Counted from the first letter of the stretch, positions 48,061-60,244 are shown. The stretch: 64,000 bases of DNA from Corynespora cassiicola (GCA_022059125.1 JAEUWY010000006.1:1674001-1738000); one strand, 5' to 3'. Made by a program: numbers and translations. Notes: generated by a model from the letters alone, not told the origin.

Positions 48061-49612
48061 TTACTCGTAGTAGTCAATCTGACTCTGGCCCATGAACCTC
48101 ATGAATGGATATCTCGAGACCTGCCGTGGCCATTCTGCGTGGGGTCTCAACTCGGGAGGGATGTTTTTGTAGATGCCTTCTATCCAGCCCAGAACTGCTG
48201 TTGGGGCGTCGATGCCCTGGAAGCCTACTCTTTCTAAGATCAGGATCGGCGTGAGAATGGCTTGGATGGCGATAAAGTGCGCCAATAGGATCTGGGCCAC
48301 ACTATTGTTGGGGTCGATGAACGACTGGAATTCATCGTGCGTCCACCTCGAAGGAGTGTTGTAGAGCAAGACAAACGTCGTATATGCCTCGACAGGCCGA
48401 TCGTATGCGTGATCCACGGTCCTGACCAAAATCTCCCAAAACATCAGCTCCCACTCTGACATGTTGAGGAGCTCGATATCCCGGAGTGACATTTGCGCCG
48501 CGTCCAAATCGTCCGGGTTAACTGATTGAAACTGTGATGCCGCTATGCGATTCCTTATCGTTCGGAGGTGCCCATCCTCTCCAAAGGCCTGACTTGTTAG
48601 CCCAAGCTCCCTTTGGTTCTTCTCCAGCTACCAGAAGAAAATTTTAGACTGACCGAAGACACTAGGGGGACACCACCTACATGGAAAGCCGAGTCGGCAT
48701 TCATCGCTGCTTCGTCTCCGGCTATGAGATTGCAGCCCCGAACCATGGTCAAAAATTCAAATAGACCATCTTGGAGGTGGCTTGATTGGAAGGCAAGCGC
48801 AAGTGCAGCTGCCATTCTCGCATCGCGCTCGCATCTCGTCTTGGGCGGCACTGAAAGCGCCTCGTTCAACGATTTGACGGCGAGGATTCGATGCGATATT
48901 GCCTCTTCGGCTACGCTAGCACTGGATACGGCATCGAGATGTGACGCTGCTAGAGCAAGAATTGAGTGGATGAGATACTCGTACTGCCCAAGTTAGCCTT
49001 TGGCATTACGCTGAAAATAGCAACTTGATCCAGAAGCCTGTCACGGCAAGGACAAGTGGGTCGGCTCGGCCCGCCGGGTGGGTGTACCCTAAAGTGAGAT
49101 GAGAGGTTACGTACGTTGTGCGCGAAGCTCGGTATTACGGTGATCCAAATCTTGTCGGCGCCTACTGGCAGATGCGGGTATGCAGTGATCAAAAAGTGAT
49201 GGAAGAGTCGCATGTCGGACATGGTCTGTCATGGTAAGGCGCTGCCCGGGAGCTGACCTCATGCCTCAGGATTACTCACAAAGGTGCCTGGCGTTGATCG
49301 CAGGTTGACCATCTCCTGTGGATTGCTGGGAGACGAGGGCGTCCGCTGGGTGGCCTGGATGATGTTGGCGGGATACTCGCACTTCAGCCCCGCCTTGATG
49401 CAGTGCGAGCATTCGGGATGGCGCTCGTTGCATTTTATCCTGCGTCTCTTGCAGTTGAAGCACCCGCGACGCGATTTCGTGTGGCCCTTTCGTGGAATTG
49501 GCTTTCGAGGCTGGGGTGGAGCGCTCTCGGTTCGACAGTCCGAGGTACTGGGGGAATCGCTAGAAGTCTCCGAGTTGTCCATGCTGCGGGTAGGCAGCAG
49601 TGACAAGGACAT
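48061..49612 (-). CDS. Zn(II)2Cys6 transcription factor, 437 aa
   Basis: Exons 49612-49280, 49225-49115, 48983-48681 and 48627-48061; introns of 54, 131 and 53 nt. The zinc cluster occupies residues 51-78 with spacing C-x2-C-x6-C-x6-C-x2-C-x6-C (CFNCKRRRIKC...CSHCIKAGLKC), preceded by a basic RKGHTKSRRG stretch that is a likely nuclear signal. The rest resembles the fungal-specific TF domain found in the UPC2/SUC1-like branch: MRLFHHFLI, YLIHSILALAASHL, LMFWEILVRT and ERVGFQGIDAPTAVLGWIEGI. It is short but apparently complete. It is divergently transcribed from a small ABM-like gene across 1045 nt, and such partners are often the regulator's target. A second Met at residue 11 could also start the protein. 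Confidence 0.88.
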
Positions 49613-50657
49613 GAGAGGATTTCAGCATGCGCCAGGCCGCGGGCAGCCTTCCCCCGCGGCGATATATACGCGGTTGGTGCTCTGCAGTGGGCCGGAGCAC
49701 AAGATTTGGGGGCTTAGTCGGGTAGCGTGGAGGCCTCGACGAGGTGCGTGGTCTCTTGCTCGATCCAGGGGAGATGAGGTGCTATGCAAGCTGAGTCAAT
49801 CAAGCTCGCAGCCCTACCTAGGTAGGTATCTCGTGTTCCGACGAATTGGAATGGCCTTCTCTCCAGGCTCTGGGCCGGACAGGCGGTCTAGCTACTTTAG
49901 CACCGCTTGTCGCCCCGGCCGTGCAAAGAAGCTCAGTTGACCGGTATGCGGCCGAGGGCGACGGCTTGATGGCTTGATGGCTGTGGATGTGGTGCATCGA
50001 CGTGCAGCGCCCGCCCGCCTTGCGCCCCGAGACAGGCTGACTTTGCGACGCTGCGTCCCCTACTCTGACCGTCGACGACATGTCCCGGCCAGGCAGGCGG
50101 CAGTTTTCGTCCCATGTCGGGCCAGCCAGCGCGGCCAGCCAGTTTCATCAGACGCCGTAGGACGGACGGGGCAGCCCGCGTAGCACCGCACCGCACGCCG
50201 CCCGCACAGCTGGCGCAGCTATTTTTGCACCGCGAGATGAGGACAAGCATCGCCAAGCTACGAGTGATGTGCCGCGATGGAAAGGGCTATGATCATCTGT
50301 TCTGCAAAGGGCGCGGCGAAGGGGGTGAGGTCATTCGTCGAGTCACGGCCCTTGGTGCCCGCTTGGAATTAATAATAACCCGGAGCTGAAAAGCACCTGT
50401 GCATCACCCGTCTCCCGCGACGGTTTCGCGATGCAACGCCGTGAGGTTTGTGCCAGGGAGCAATCTACCTGGAGCCTTCATGCCACCCCTCCCGTCCATG
50501 GCCGCCAAGCCGCCCTAGGCCGTCCCTGACGACCTCTCGTGCATCCCACCCCGACTGCCGGGCCCCGCGACCCCCCCATCGCGACACGTGCTACCGCCTC
50601 TGTTTCTATATACAGACGCGATACGAGCATAATATTGACCTCACACGCGACGACAGC
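49613..50657. promoter_or_regulatory. Divergent promoter between the C6 factor and the ABM-like gene
   Basis: 1045 nt shared upstream region. A TATA-like TTTCTATATACA lies at about 50602-50613, some 50 nt before the ABM-like ATG. The middle part is GC-rich with repeated GGCCAGCC/GGCCAGGC phrases near 50090-50145. No coding frame on either strand looks real; the plus frame remains open upstream of 50658 but without an ATG. Confidence 0.5.
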
Positions 50658-51296
50658 ATGCCGGTCCTCGAAATCACCCAGCTCCGATTGAAGGGGGTGA
50701 GCGCCGACGAGCCTGCGGTGCTGAAGAACCTATCAATCGTCCGAGGCAAGCTCCAAACCAACTCGCACTTCTACACATGCATCGAGGATCCCGCCCTCAT
50801 CTATATTCTCGGCCTGTGGCCGGACCTCGACGCCCATCTCCAGTTTCTGGCCTCTCCGGCGTGCGAGGAAGTCTTGGGCCCCCAGGAGCATCTACTCGAG
50901 TTCAAATGGACGGTCCACATGGAGCTCGACGCCATGGCTTCGCTGCCGTTGGATGCGCCCGTCCTATCATTCGCGAGGCTTTCTGTCGACGGGGGAAGTG
51001 TGGCCGCGTTCGAACAGGCCGCATCCAAGGATAGGCAGACTCTGGGGGGCAACCCGCATCCGTTCGTCAGCGGTTGGCGATGTGATGGCGCGCCGGGAAC
51101 GCACGAGGCTGTCGTTTTTACGGGTTGGGACACGGCGCAAGCCCATGCTGCCTTCACGGCCAGGCAAAGCGACGGCAAGGATTCTGCCATGTGTGGGAAA
51201 TACGACTTCATCGTCGACCACCACGCCAGAAACCTGGAGCGGCGGGAGGCCTGGGATGTAAGCGCTCACACGAGCAACACGTTTACCAGCTCGTAA
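50658..51296 (+). CDS. Small protein with tandem ABM-like (dimeric alpha-beta barrel) domains, 212 aa
   Basis: Single exon. The first half opens MPVLEITQLRLKG and has FYTCIEDPALIYILGLWPD, the 'strand, central helix, intensity of W/P' pattern of antibiotic-biosynthesis-monooxygenase-like proteins; the second half repeats the plan (SFARLSVDGG, SGWRCDG, AVVFTGWDTAQAHAAF). Such ferredoxin-like barrels include small cofactor-less oxygenases and stress proteins; no specific catalytic residues can be assigned. The next in-frame upstream start is a TTG inside leader sequence, so the ATG at 50658 is chosen. Divergent from a Zn2Cys6 regulator, suggesting co-regulation. Related fungal proteins are commonly annotated as hypothetical or ABM-domain proteins. 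Confidence 0.7.
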   Translation: MPVLEITQLRLKGVSADEPAVLKNLSIVRGKLQTNSHFYTCIEDPALIYILGLWPDLDAHLQFLASPACEEVLGPQEHLLEFKWTVHMELDAMASLPLDAPVLSFARLSVDGGSVAAFEQAASKDRQTLGGNPHPFVSGWRCDGAPGTHEAVVFTGWDTAQAHAAFTARQSDGKDSAMCGKYDFIVDHHARNLERREAWDVSAHTSNTFTSS

Positions 51297-51827
51297 CGGC
51301 GGGATGCAGCCCTGTCGGGTTAGTTCCTCGATCTTATCTCTGCATCTCCTAGAAAACGAAGGGACCGGAACGCCTGCAATTTCTCTTACTCACGCCTGTA
51401 AGCCCGGATCAACAATGTTCCATGCATATATCCCCTGTTGGAGCTGCATGCGGTGGGCGACGCCGCAGCAAGGGAGGGCTGGCAGTGGGGGGTAGAGTGC
51501 TGACCGAAGCCTCCAACGGTTTGGCACTGTATGGACAAGGCAACACGGATTGCAGAGCTGAAGTGAACTGACGGACTTGGGGCCCACATTGACCGCTTCT
51601 AGATTCCTGCAAAGTCAGAGCCCGACAGAGAAGCGCAGTTTAGTGTTGAGGGTGCAGATCCGTGCAGGTACCATCAACCCCGCAGTACAGCATGCTCAAT
51701 TGGGAAGGCGCTCTTCCGGCCGCTTCCCAGGTGACGTCGTTACCTGAGGCCCCGATAATCTACCTCCATGCCTTTGCATTGTACCTCGTCTCTGCCTTGA
51801 CCCTTCTCTGCCATCACAATCACCACC
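51297..51827. other. Intergenic region, GH92 promoter
   Basis: No gene seen. Short frames on the minus strand have no conserved features. Confidence 0.5.
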
Positions 51828-54385
51828 ATGCTCCCATTTGTTGTTTCCCGGGCCCTGATAGCCGCCTGCTATATTTGCACCTCCCGTGCCGCCACGACAG
51901 TGCAGCGGCCCGGCGGTTTCGATGCATTGGACTGGGTAGACCCACTGATTGGTAGTCAGGGTGGGGGCAATGTCTTTGCAGGCGCCACGCTCCCGTACGG
52001 AATGGCAAAAGGTATGTTGGCTCCGAGATGTGGATGAGGACCGCCTCTCTCATTGGTCGGACCCCATGGGTCGCTGTCCCGTTTGAGTAATACGCCCCAT
52101 GCCCCAGGTGCTAATTACTTGCAGCTGTCGCTGATGTGGACGGCGAGAACACTGGTGGCTTTTCCACCGACGGGAGTCGCATCACGGGCTTTTCCGCCCT
52201 TCACGACTCTGGTACGGGTGGTAATCCGAGCCTGGGCAACTTTCCAATATTCCCTCAGATATGTCCTGGAGATGACATCAACAATTGCAAATACCCAATT
52301 GGGGCTAGGGCCACGCACTACAGGAACGACTCGATTGAAGCAAGGCCAGGCTATTTTGGAGTAACGTTGGACAATGGCATCAAGGCCGATATGACTGTAT
52401 CGGAACACGCTGCGCTTTTCCGGTTCGACTTTGCAAACTCTGAGGCTGGCAATGGCTCTTCGAGCCCTCTCGTCATGCTGGATCTGACGGATCTATGGGC
52501 GAGCCGTCAAAATGCCTCCATTAGCATCCAAGCTCAAGATGGTGGTGACACGGCAAGGATCAAAGGCAACGGAACATTTCTTCCCAGTTTTGGGGCCGGA
52601 TCCTACTCTCTTTACTTTTGTCTCGACCTGACGGGGGGTTTAGTCAGGGATTCTGGAGTATGGGTGAATGACCGTGCAGGCACAGAACCGAAGGAGCTTT
52701 ACGTCACCCGCGGCTTTAATCTTTTCTATCTCCAAGCTGGGGGGTTTGTTCGCTTTCAAAATCCTGTATCCGGCCCCATATCCGCTAGAATGGGATTGAG
52801 CTTCATCAGCACAGATCAAGCTTGTCAGAATGCGGAAAGAGAGATACCTGGCCCAGAGTTTGATTTTGACGGTTTGGTTTCATCAGCTCAAGAAGCATGG
52901 CGCCGGAAGTTTGCGCCAATAGCTATTGAAACTGGTGGAGTCAACGACAGCATGCAAGTCAGCTTCTGGAGCGCCATTTATCGAACTATGATCTCGCCCC
53001 AGGATTACACGGGAGAGAATCCGGACTGGGAGAGTGACGAACCGTACTTTGATTCCTTCTACTGTATCTGGGATATGTGGCGCGTGCAGTTGCCGTTCCT
53101 TACCATCATGGACCCTGTTGCACAGTCGAGAATCGTGCGCAGCCTCTTGGATATATACAAACACCGTGGATGGCTGCCAGACTGTAGCATGAGTACATGC
53201 AAGGGTTGGACCCAGGGGGGTTCCGACGCCGATAATGTGTTGGTCGATGCATACGCAAAGAACCTCACTGGTATTGACTGGGAGCTCGCGTACGAAGCAA
53301 TTGTCAACGATGCTGAGAATGAGCCATTGGAATGGAGCATTGAGGGCAGAGGGGGATTGACCTCTTGGAAACGACTGGATTACATCCCATATCTAGATTT
53401 TGATCCTGTGGGATTTGGCACCAATTCACGCAGCATTTCGAGGACTCTAGAATATGCGTACAACGACTTCAACCTTGCGACACTGGCGAAGGGCCTAGGC
53501 AAAGATACATACACGAAATATCTTTCGCGTGCAGGCAATTGGCAGAATCTCTTCAAAGCCGACCAGGCTTCAATAATTAACGGCACGGACAGTGGCTTCA
53601 CGGGGTTCTTTCAGCCCAAATATCTCAACGGCACTTGGGGATACCAGGACCCGATTGCCTGCAGCCCGCTGGCAGGCTGGTGTTCCCTTACATCTAATCC
53701 GTCAGAGACATTTGAGTCTAGTTGCTGGGAGTACATGTTCTTTGTGCCTCACGACATAGGGAAGATAATCGAGCTTTTAGGTGGTCCAGAAACTTTTGTC
53801 CGTCGCCTGGACTTTTTCCATACCTCCGGTCTCGCAGACATTGGGAATGAGCCGGTTTTCCTGACTGTATACATGCCTCACTATGCTGGCAGGCCTGCCT
53901 TATCAGCTGAACGCGCGCATTATTGTGAGTATGACTGAGGCTTTACGAAGATGTATGACTTACTCGGCGAAGATATTCCCTCACGATTCAACAACTCTTA
54001 CGCCGGTTTACCCGGGAATGACGACTCGGGCGCAATGGCTAGCTTTACTCTTTTCGCTTCCATTGGCCTCTTTCCTAACCCAGGCCAAAATGTCTACTTT
54101 ATCATTCCGCCATTTTTCGAGGCCATCTCCGTCACCAACGAACTCACGAATAAGACCGCGACAGTACGGAACATCAACTTTGATAAAGAGTACAAGAATA
54201 TTTATATTCAGAGTGCGACACTGAACGGAGAGCCATACACGAAAAATTGGATTGGACACGAATTCTTTACGCAAGGCTGGACTCTCGAGTTGACACTCGG
54301 AGATAGCGAGAGCGATTGGGGAACCAAAGTCGATGACCTGCCGCCGAGTATGTCGGCAGCTGAGGCAATTGCAGGTATGATCTGA
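51828..54385 (+). CDS. Secreted alpha-mannosidase, GH92 family, 798 aa
   Basis: Exons 51828-52011, 52125-53924 and 53973-54385; introns of 113 and 48 nt. Signal peptide about 1-21 (MLPFVVSRALIAACYICTSRA). GH92 calcium-dependent alpha-mannosidases trim N-glycan mannose. Family features: DWVDPLIGSQGGGNVFAGATLPYGM at the N-terminal sandwich, GFSALHDSGTGG, then the (alpha/alpha)6 barrel with FDSFYCIWDMWR, GWLPDCSMSTCKGWTQGGSDADNVL, WEYMFFVPHD, PHYAGRPALSAERAHYYIPSRFNNSYAGLPGNDDSGAMASF holding the conserved GNDDSGAMAS loop, and GHEFFTQGWTLELTLG at the end. Several sequons fit secretion. Length matches the family. Probably digests mannose-rich glycoproteins outside the cell. Confidence 0.93.
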
Positions 54386-54776
54386 TCAACAGGGTGCTCC
54401 CGTGCATATTAATTATCGACCCATTGTTACTGCCTACTTCCATTTTAAGATGCTTCTTAGATATGATGTTGGTTATATTACATGTAACCGACGCATCTTT
54501 GCGCATGCATGACCAATAGAATAAGAATAAGGAGCGGGGGGATTCTGCCTCGGCGTGAATCGTGGGGCTCATCTTTGTCAGCCCTGGGGACTCAAAAACC
54601 AGTTCTCCCATTTGATCTGACCCACGTTTCTTTTCTACTTAACATCTGCCATTTCTCTACTCACTATATTCCAATCACCAAACAACGATCTCACCAGACG
54701 TTGTCAGCCTCGACGCTTTCGCTACGCCCTGCTTCCTGTAAAATCTCCCATACAAGGCTGAAGCCCGCTCTCGTCC
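54386..54776. other. Short intergenic region
   Basis: GH92 3' flank and leader of the STAND-domain gene. Nothing else seen. Confidence 0.5.
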
Positions 54777-56070
54777 ATGGCATTGGAAGTGGCTGCAGCA
54801 ATTGTTGGGATATTGGCAGCCGCCTGGAAAGTGGCAGAGATTTTGAAACCTTTTTACACAAGTGGTGTCCGGGCCCCTGAGTACTTAGTCTCGATAGTTG
54901 ACGAAATTAACAGCACTTATGTCATGTTATCAGATTTACAAGTACTTTTCAATCAATTGGAAAGCACACTACAGGCTCGCAGACACTTAATCCAAGTTGA
55001 GCATTTGTACGCCACATTGACTAATGGAGTAATGCTGTTTTCTAGTCTTGAGGCTGTGGCCATGAAGTACAAAAAAGGGTGGACAAAAAGTACAAGAAAA
55101 AGAATGTCTTTGGCTCTGGAGTAGGAAGAGTTTTTAAAACTCCTTGACAGGCTTCAGAAATTCAAGAGTACCATCATTGTGACTTTGAATATTCTTCAGT
55201 GGTAGGTCTTCGTGCAGTAAAAAAGGCTGGGCATAGAGTACCGACTTGTTGTTTGGTAGTACCTCTGATCTGGAAGCCTATTGTAGCAGAAATGAACTCG
55301 CTAGGCTCACTAATGTGCTTCTGGATTCTAATATAGAACTGGCTGGTCGGCTTTCTCGGCTGGAGTCTCTGATCCCCAGAGGAGATGATGATACTCCAAG
55401 CCCGAACGTGCCAGCAACTCGAGCAAACCGCGGTTTCAATGATGGAGTTGATAGGTCTGCCACCAGAATTACCATGATGGCCAACCAAATTCTTCGAAAA
55501 ATGATGATTACCGATTTAACAGGCGTGTCCCTTCATTTCGAAAAGGTCTTAAAGGACTCTCACGTATACCAACGAGCAGGAAACAATCCGACGGATGTTT
55601 CAATTCGTAGTTCGGCACTTATGAGCCATGCATGGTCTGAGCTATCCCATATCAGTCTCTCCGACATCTCGGCCATTTCGGTGATAAGACTTCCGATCCA
55701 GTTACATGAGATAGAAAACGCATATCACTACACCTTGGGCACCAACGAGGCGGACAAAGATACCCCTAGGACTGCATACTCTGTGAACAAGAAAACACCG
55801 CCTGTTCTAGAGGGCTCATTCCTGAACTGCCAGAGAGAGGTTCGGAGCAGGAAGCCAGAGCAAAGTGTTTTGTCTGCACAGGATAAGCTGGAGTTACTGT
55901 CGTTGGATTTCGACTCTAGCATACAAGACGGAAGGATTCATGGGGTTTCGATGAGAACTGCAATACAAGACGACGCTAAAGTGTTTTCAATCAATGTTGA
56001 AGGGGCATTGGCCTTGTTTCTTGCTACATATAAGGAAGATGTGAGATTAGAATACTACACCGTCTCATAA
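54777..56070 (+). pseudogene. Fungal STAND N-terminal-domain (PigL_N/HeLo-like) protein with an internal stop
   Basis: The ATG at 54777 opens MALEVAAAIVGILAAAWKV, typical of the N-terminal helical domain found at the front of fungal NLR-like/STAND and ankyrin proteins. The frame meets TAG at 55122, yet the same frame continues with EEFLKLLDRLQKFKSTIIVTLNILQ, which belongs to the domain. It then reaches an intact 58-nt intron (55202-55259, donor GTAGGT) whose removal gives ILQC-TSDLEAYCSRNELARL. The last exon runs to 56070 with Ser-rich and basic stretches and no NACHT or ankyrin part. So there is one in-frame nonsense codon, with everything else conserved: a recent lesion, readthrough, or an assembly error. 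Domain-level homology is moderately certain. These domains act in non-self recognition and cell death. Confidence 0.65.
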
Positions 56071-56100
56071 CGTCACATGGACTGACAGTATTCCAGTTGC

Positions 56101-56418
56101 TCAAGTGAGGGAGAACGAGACATCCCTATATTTTCATGGCATACGAATGCGGGGTGGAGTATATTTGTGTTCGATTCGGTTTTCAACACGTACCCTGTGC
56201 TCAGGATGGAAGACTTTGGGTATACGATATGGAGGATAGATTCGGATCGAGGCATATCTTTGAGCCAATGGGCAAGGAAAAGTCTCGTGCGCCTCGAGTT
56301 GTCTTGGGGATTCGTCCTGATGATCCCATCTGCCCCAGATTCATCAGAGAGCAACCTTCCTTGGGAGGTGCCGCAGATATCCCTCACTGGGTATCAGAAT
56401 CGAGACCCAAGCACGTAG
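56101..56418 (+). pseudogene. Probable gene fragment downstream of the STAND-domain gene
   Basis: An open frame without its own convincing start reads ...FSWHTNAGWSIFVFDSVF, YPVLRMEDFGYTIW, ISLSQWARKSLVRLELSWG to a TAG just after 56415. It has the regular aromatic-hydrophobic look of a folded domain and may be the detached end of the preceding gene or a remnant of a neighbour. I do not recognise the family. Confidence 0.35.
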
Positions 56419-58783
56419 AGCCCGCTATCTTGAGTCTCGTTCGATTGATGCAGAGACATCGCAACCATGGAACGACGAGTTAGACTCGCTCGTCTAGGGA
56501 GTAGCAGTGCATAGTTCCGCCACACACACCAAAACAACCATTAATTCATTTTTAACTAGCTCCATGATCTAACTGCCATGCGCTGTACATTGATCTTCGA
56601 GCTGCAGCCGGAGCCTACATGTCACGACAAGTGCATTTCCAGACAAACAACCCGAACCTATCGCACCTGCAACCGTGCCAACCTCGCATCGATACCCCGC
56701 CAGCCAGCAATTGCTGCATGGCGATAGCGATGGCGATGGCGATGGACTCGGGCGCGCCGCACATCCGGAAGTACAGCCCAAACTCCAGGCTCTACGTCAT
56801 GACGGCGGCGTCGAGCAGCGGCCAAGTTGTTGGCGAGGTCGACCTCGATCTTGCGGCGCTGCTTCGCGAGGCGCTTCGTCTCTCTAGGCGAGGATCTGGG
56901 GACTGTGGCTTGCTTTTCTGGAATGACCGGCACTGCATGCAGATGGAGAGACGTTGTTGTCGTTGTTGACTTGTCAGGTAGACTTGGGACGATCGCAGGC
57001 CAAAGCTCCCGGGCCTTTTTTTTTATCTCTGCTCAGCCAACCATCACGTACCCATGAGGTAATGTCGACTACGCCATGCGTAGTCGCAGCCACTCCTAGG
57101 GAGCCCTATAGCACCCTGGAACGGATTGAACGAAGCGGCGTCGCAATGGGCAGATACGTGTCGGTCGTGGTCGCGATAGAGTTTTTCTTCCTCACCAAGT
57201 CCTCCCACCAAGGCGGGGGGAAACTTCTAGTCGACGTAAGTAGGTAGCGACGACGAAATTTGTGTAGACGCGTACCAGCCAGGGAGGCCAGGCTTACAAA
57301 GTCGCCTCTGAATCGCGCCGGATTGGTTCCGCGTGGGGCCCTCTGATTCCTCCGCCCCGCTTTACTTTACCGCAACGAGGGCAGCTTGCGAAATGCTATC
57401 TTTGTCACTGCTCAACGTCGAGTGGGTAATAATTTGTTGACGGGAGAAGCTATGCAACAGCAACAGACGGTGCGGGCGATGCAGACGGCCGCACATCCAA
57501 CAAGCTGCCTCATGACGTGGGGTAGCAGTCGCAAAGACGGCAACAAAGGGTCGCAAAGCGTCGCATAGGCGGATGTCACGGGCTTGTCGGCGGCGGCGTC
57601 GCATAGCGAAGAGACTGTCGACGTCGACTTCTGCGCTGGCATGGGGCACTCGCCTCACTGTCGACGACGGCGACTGGGCGACGACTGCGGAAGCTTATGC
57701 AAGCCGGCCATGTCTGAGAGGAGAGCCGACTCAGGCACAAATGTTGGCGGCGCCGACCCTGGGCACGGCGCTCGACACTCGACGCACGAGCGCCCGCGTC
57801 TCGCTCTCCGAAGCCGCACGTCGTTCGCTGCTCTGGCGTCGCGGAGACCTGGATGGCCGTTTAAGCCAGATACGGCACGCCCCCCTGGGCCAATTGGAGG
57901 GGCGCTCAACAGATTCGCGGCGGTGCCACCACACCGACTTATGGTGGTGGCCCGTCGTGCGATCTCAGCCCACCGCGATGGGCCGCAGTGGTGTTTGGCC
58001 ACGGTCGGCGGGCGGGCGGCCATGGGTCGCAGTGCGTCGCGATGCAGCGCGGTCACTGATGGCGCTGGGCGTGGGTGCGGTAGTGCGGTGGTGCGGTAGT
58101 GGGCGGTCGAGGGTCAGGCGACGCTGCGACGACAGATGGACTGGCCGTGGACTGGCCATGGGCTGACTGCCCGGCTGCATCGCTGCGAGTATTAAAAATG
58201 CGGGGAAGAGAGGCAGCGGTTTGGACAGGGTGGATGCAGGCGACAGGGTGGACAGGGCGGGAGGAGTGGAGCGCATGGCCATTGGCGCGGGTGTGGCCGT
58301 AAGCTAATCTGAGCTTAGCCGGTCGTGTTGAGCTGCTCCAAGCTCCATTGCTTTTGTGCCGCCCAAGTCGCAGGGCTGCACCGTGGCCTGCACCGTGGCC
58401 CAGTTGCGAAGCCAGCCGCCGATTGACACAATTGACATTCTGTTGACCGCCTTCCGTCCTTCCGTTACTCTATCCGTACACGCTTGCCTGCCGGTGCTCA
58501 AAACCCTCCCTTGCGCCTGGCCCTCGACCCTTCCTCCTCCCTCCCCCTCTGCTCCCGCACTCCGCTCTCCCCGTCCCATAGGACACCGAAACAGCCAGCT
58601 CGAAACGCTCCGTCCGTCTACTGCAGCGCTTACCTCACATACTCGCCTATTTAATCCCGTGCTCCTACTGCCACTACTAATTGCTTGTTTCTTCTCCCGC
58701 TTCTGCCCACCTCCCTCTTTGTCTCTCCCACCCAGACTACACCCCAACTACATCTCAATACTACCACCACCACCGCCACCAAA
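56419..58783. other. 2.4 kb GC-rich region, no supported gene
   Basis: Holds a (GCGATG)n repeat and overlapping chance frames on both strands, including a basic minus frame at 56658-56933. From about 57.4 kb it is strongly GC-rich, like the flbA flanks. The last 300 nt are a pyrimidine-rich leader of the next gene. Confidence 0.45.
56721..56745. repeat. (GCGATG)n hexanucleotide repeat
   Basis: About four units (the first GCGATA) in non-coding DNA. Confidence 0.85.
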
Positions 58784-59465
58784 ATGTCCTCCCGAGCAAC
58801 CACTCGCGCTCTCCGCGCCCTTGCTGCCGGCAGCAAGCCCACCACCCGCAGTCTGCACATGACGGGCCCGGCAACCTTCTCCAGCCTGCTCACCTCTGAG
58901 CGTCCCGCAGCAGCCGGTGTGCGCGCCTCCGAGACCCCCTCCCAGCAGGGCTCAAAACGCCCCGTCCTCGAGGCCGCCGACTCGGAGAAGGCGGTCCGCC
59001 ACTTCAACACGTCTCGCAGCCTCAAGGCCGTCAAGGACAGCTCCACCATCGACTTTGCCTACCTCCCGGACTTCAACCCGGATGCGCAGATCACGCCCTT
59101 CATCCGCGTGCCCATCCTGCCGCAGACGCAGAGCTCGACGTACAACGCCGCAATGGCCGACGAGATTGAGGAAGTGGTACGTTCCCCCCTGCTCCGATAT
59201 TCCAGACCCATGGAAATTAACTCTCCGACCATAGGTCCACATGCCAACCATCCACACCGTCGCTGCGGATGGAACGCACATCTACGCCCCCTCGGCCATG
59301 TCTGAAGTCACGGACAACAACACGGTCGACTTCCAGGGCATGGCTGCCATGGTCGCCAGCCGGTTAGGCAAGACCACCGAGGAGGGCGCCGGCATGGCCA
59401 AGCAGCTCTGGGGCGGCCTCTTGGACGATGTATTCGGCTCCAAGGGCGGACCCGCTCGCGCTTAG
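58784..59465 (+). CDS. Predicted mitochondrial protein of unknown function, 207 aa
   Basis: Exons 58784-59176 and 59235-59465 (58-nt intron, donor GTACGT). The N-terminus (MSSRATTRALRALAAGSKPTTRSLHMTGP) is rich in Arg/Ser/Ala and lacks acidic residues, a good matrix-targeting presequence. After it come AVRHFNTSRSLKAVKDSSTIDFAYLPDFNPD and IRVPILP, which look conserved. A second block begins VHMPTIHTVAADGTHIYAPSAMSEVTDNNTVDFQGM, and the tail is Gly-rich. The 'RHFNTSR' phrase is common at presequence cleavage sites of fungal mitochondrial proteins. I do not recognise a functional family. The preceding leader is pyrimidine-rich with CACCACC repeats before AAAATG, a strong fungal start context. 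Confidence 0.78.
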
Positions 59466-60244
59466 ACGTCCCCTTGACCTGATGTTGCGTCCTGATTCCC
59501 CGCTACAACATGTTGGGATTACAAGACCGGCGCTTTTGAGGAGTGCGGGTATCGGCGCTTTTTTTCTCACTGCACCCGTGAGTTTGGCATTGTAAGGTTT
59601 ATGGTTTTTGCCAATAGTGGGCGCACTCCGGACGCTTCCGCACGCTGTGCGGAGCCGTGGTTGCTACCTCCTCTCTCATGAATGCTTCCCCTTGTTGTCT
59701 GCTTCTTTGCTCTTTTGGTTGTTGGCTGGCTGGGCTGATCGGGTGGATGGGGGAACCGGTCGGGAACGCATTTGTCACGGACCCGCGGACCAATCCATCC
59801 AACTCGGTTGTGGCTGGCTGGCTGACTGACTGAGGTCATCGAAGTGGGGGACCTTCGGAGCATTTCTTTTGGGGGAATGTACCACGGTTCGGAGGGTTTT
59901 TTTTTATCCTTATCGTCGTTTCCCTCTGGGACTGAGGGCGGGAGGGACGGTCTGGCTTGAAGTGCTCGAGCTTATGAGACATGAATTGTGTTTTTTCCTT
60001 TCTTTTCTGTTATTTATCTGGCTCGTTGAATCGCCGTGCCCCAAGAACCGCGAATGCTATGCCACCTGTAGACCTTTTTTCTAATACACAAACACCTGCC
60101 CCTGCCGTACCTTTTTTTTTTTTGCTTGGCTGGGGCTACCTACCTATCCATCTGCGAACATGCTGCACCTGTGATCTCTTGGTACATGTGCGATCCTCGT
60201 CTCCAGTCGACATGATCGAACCTCCGCTATCGCACGCCGTATCG

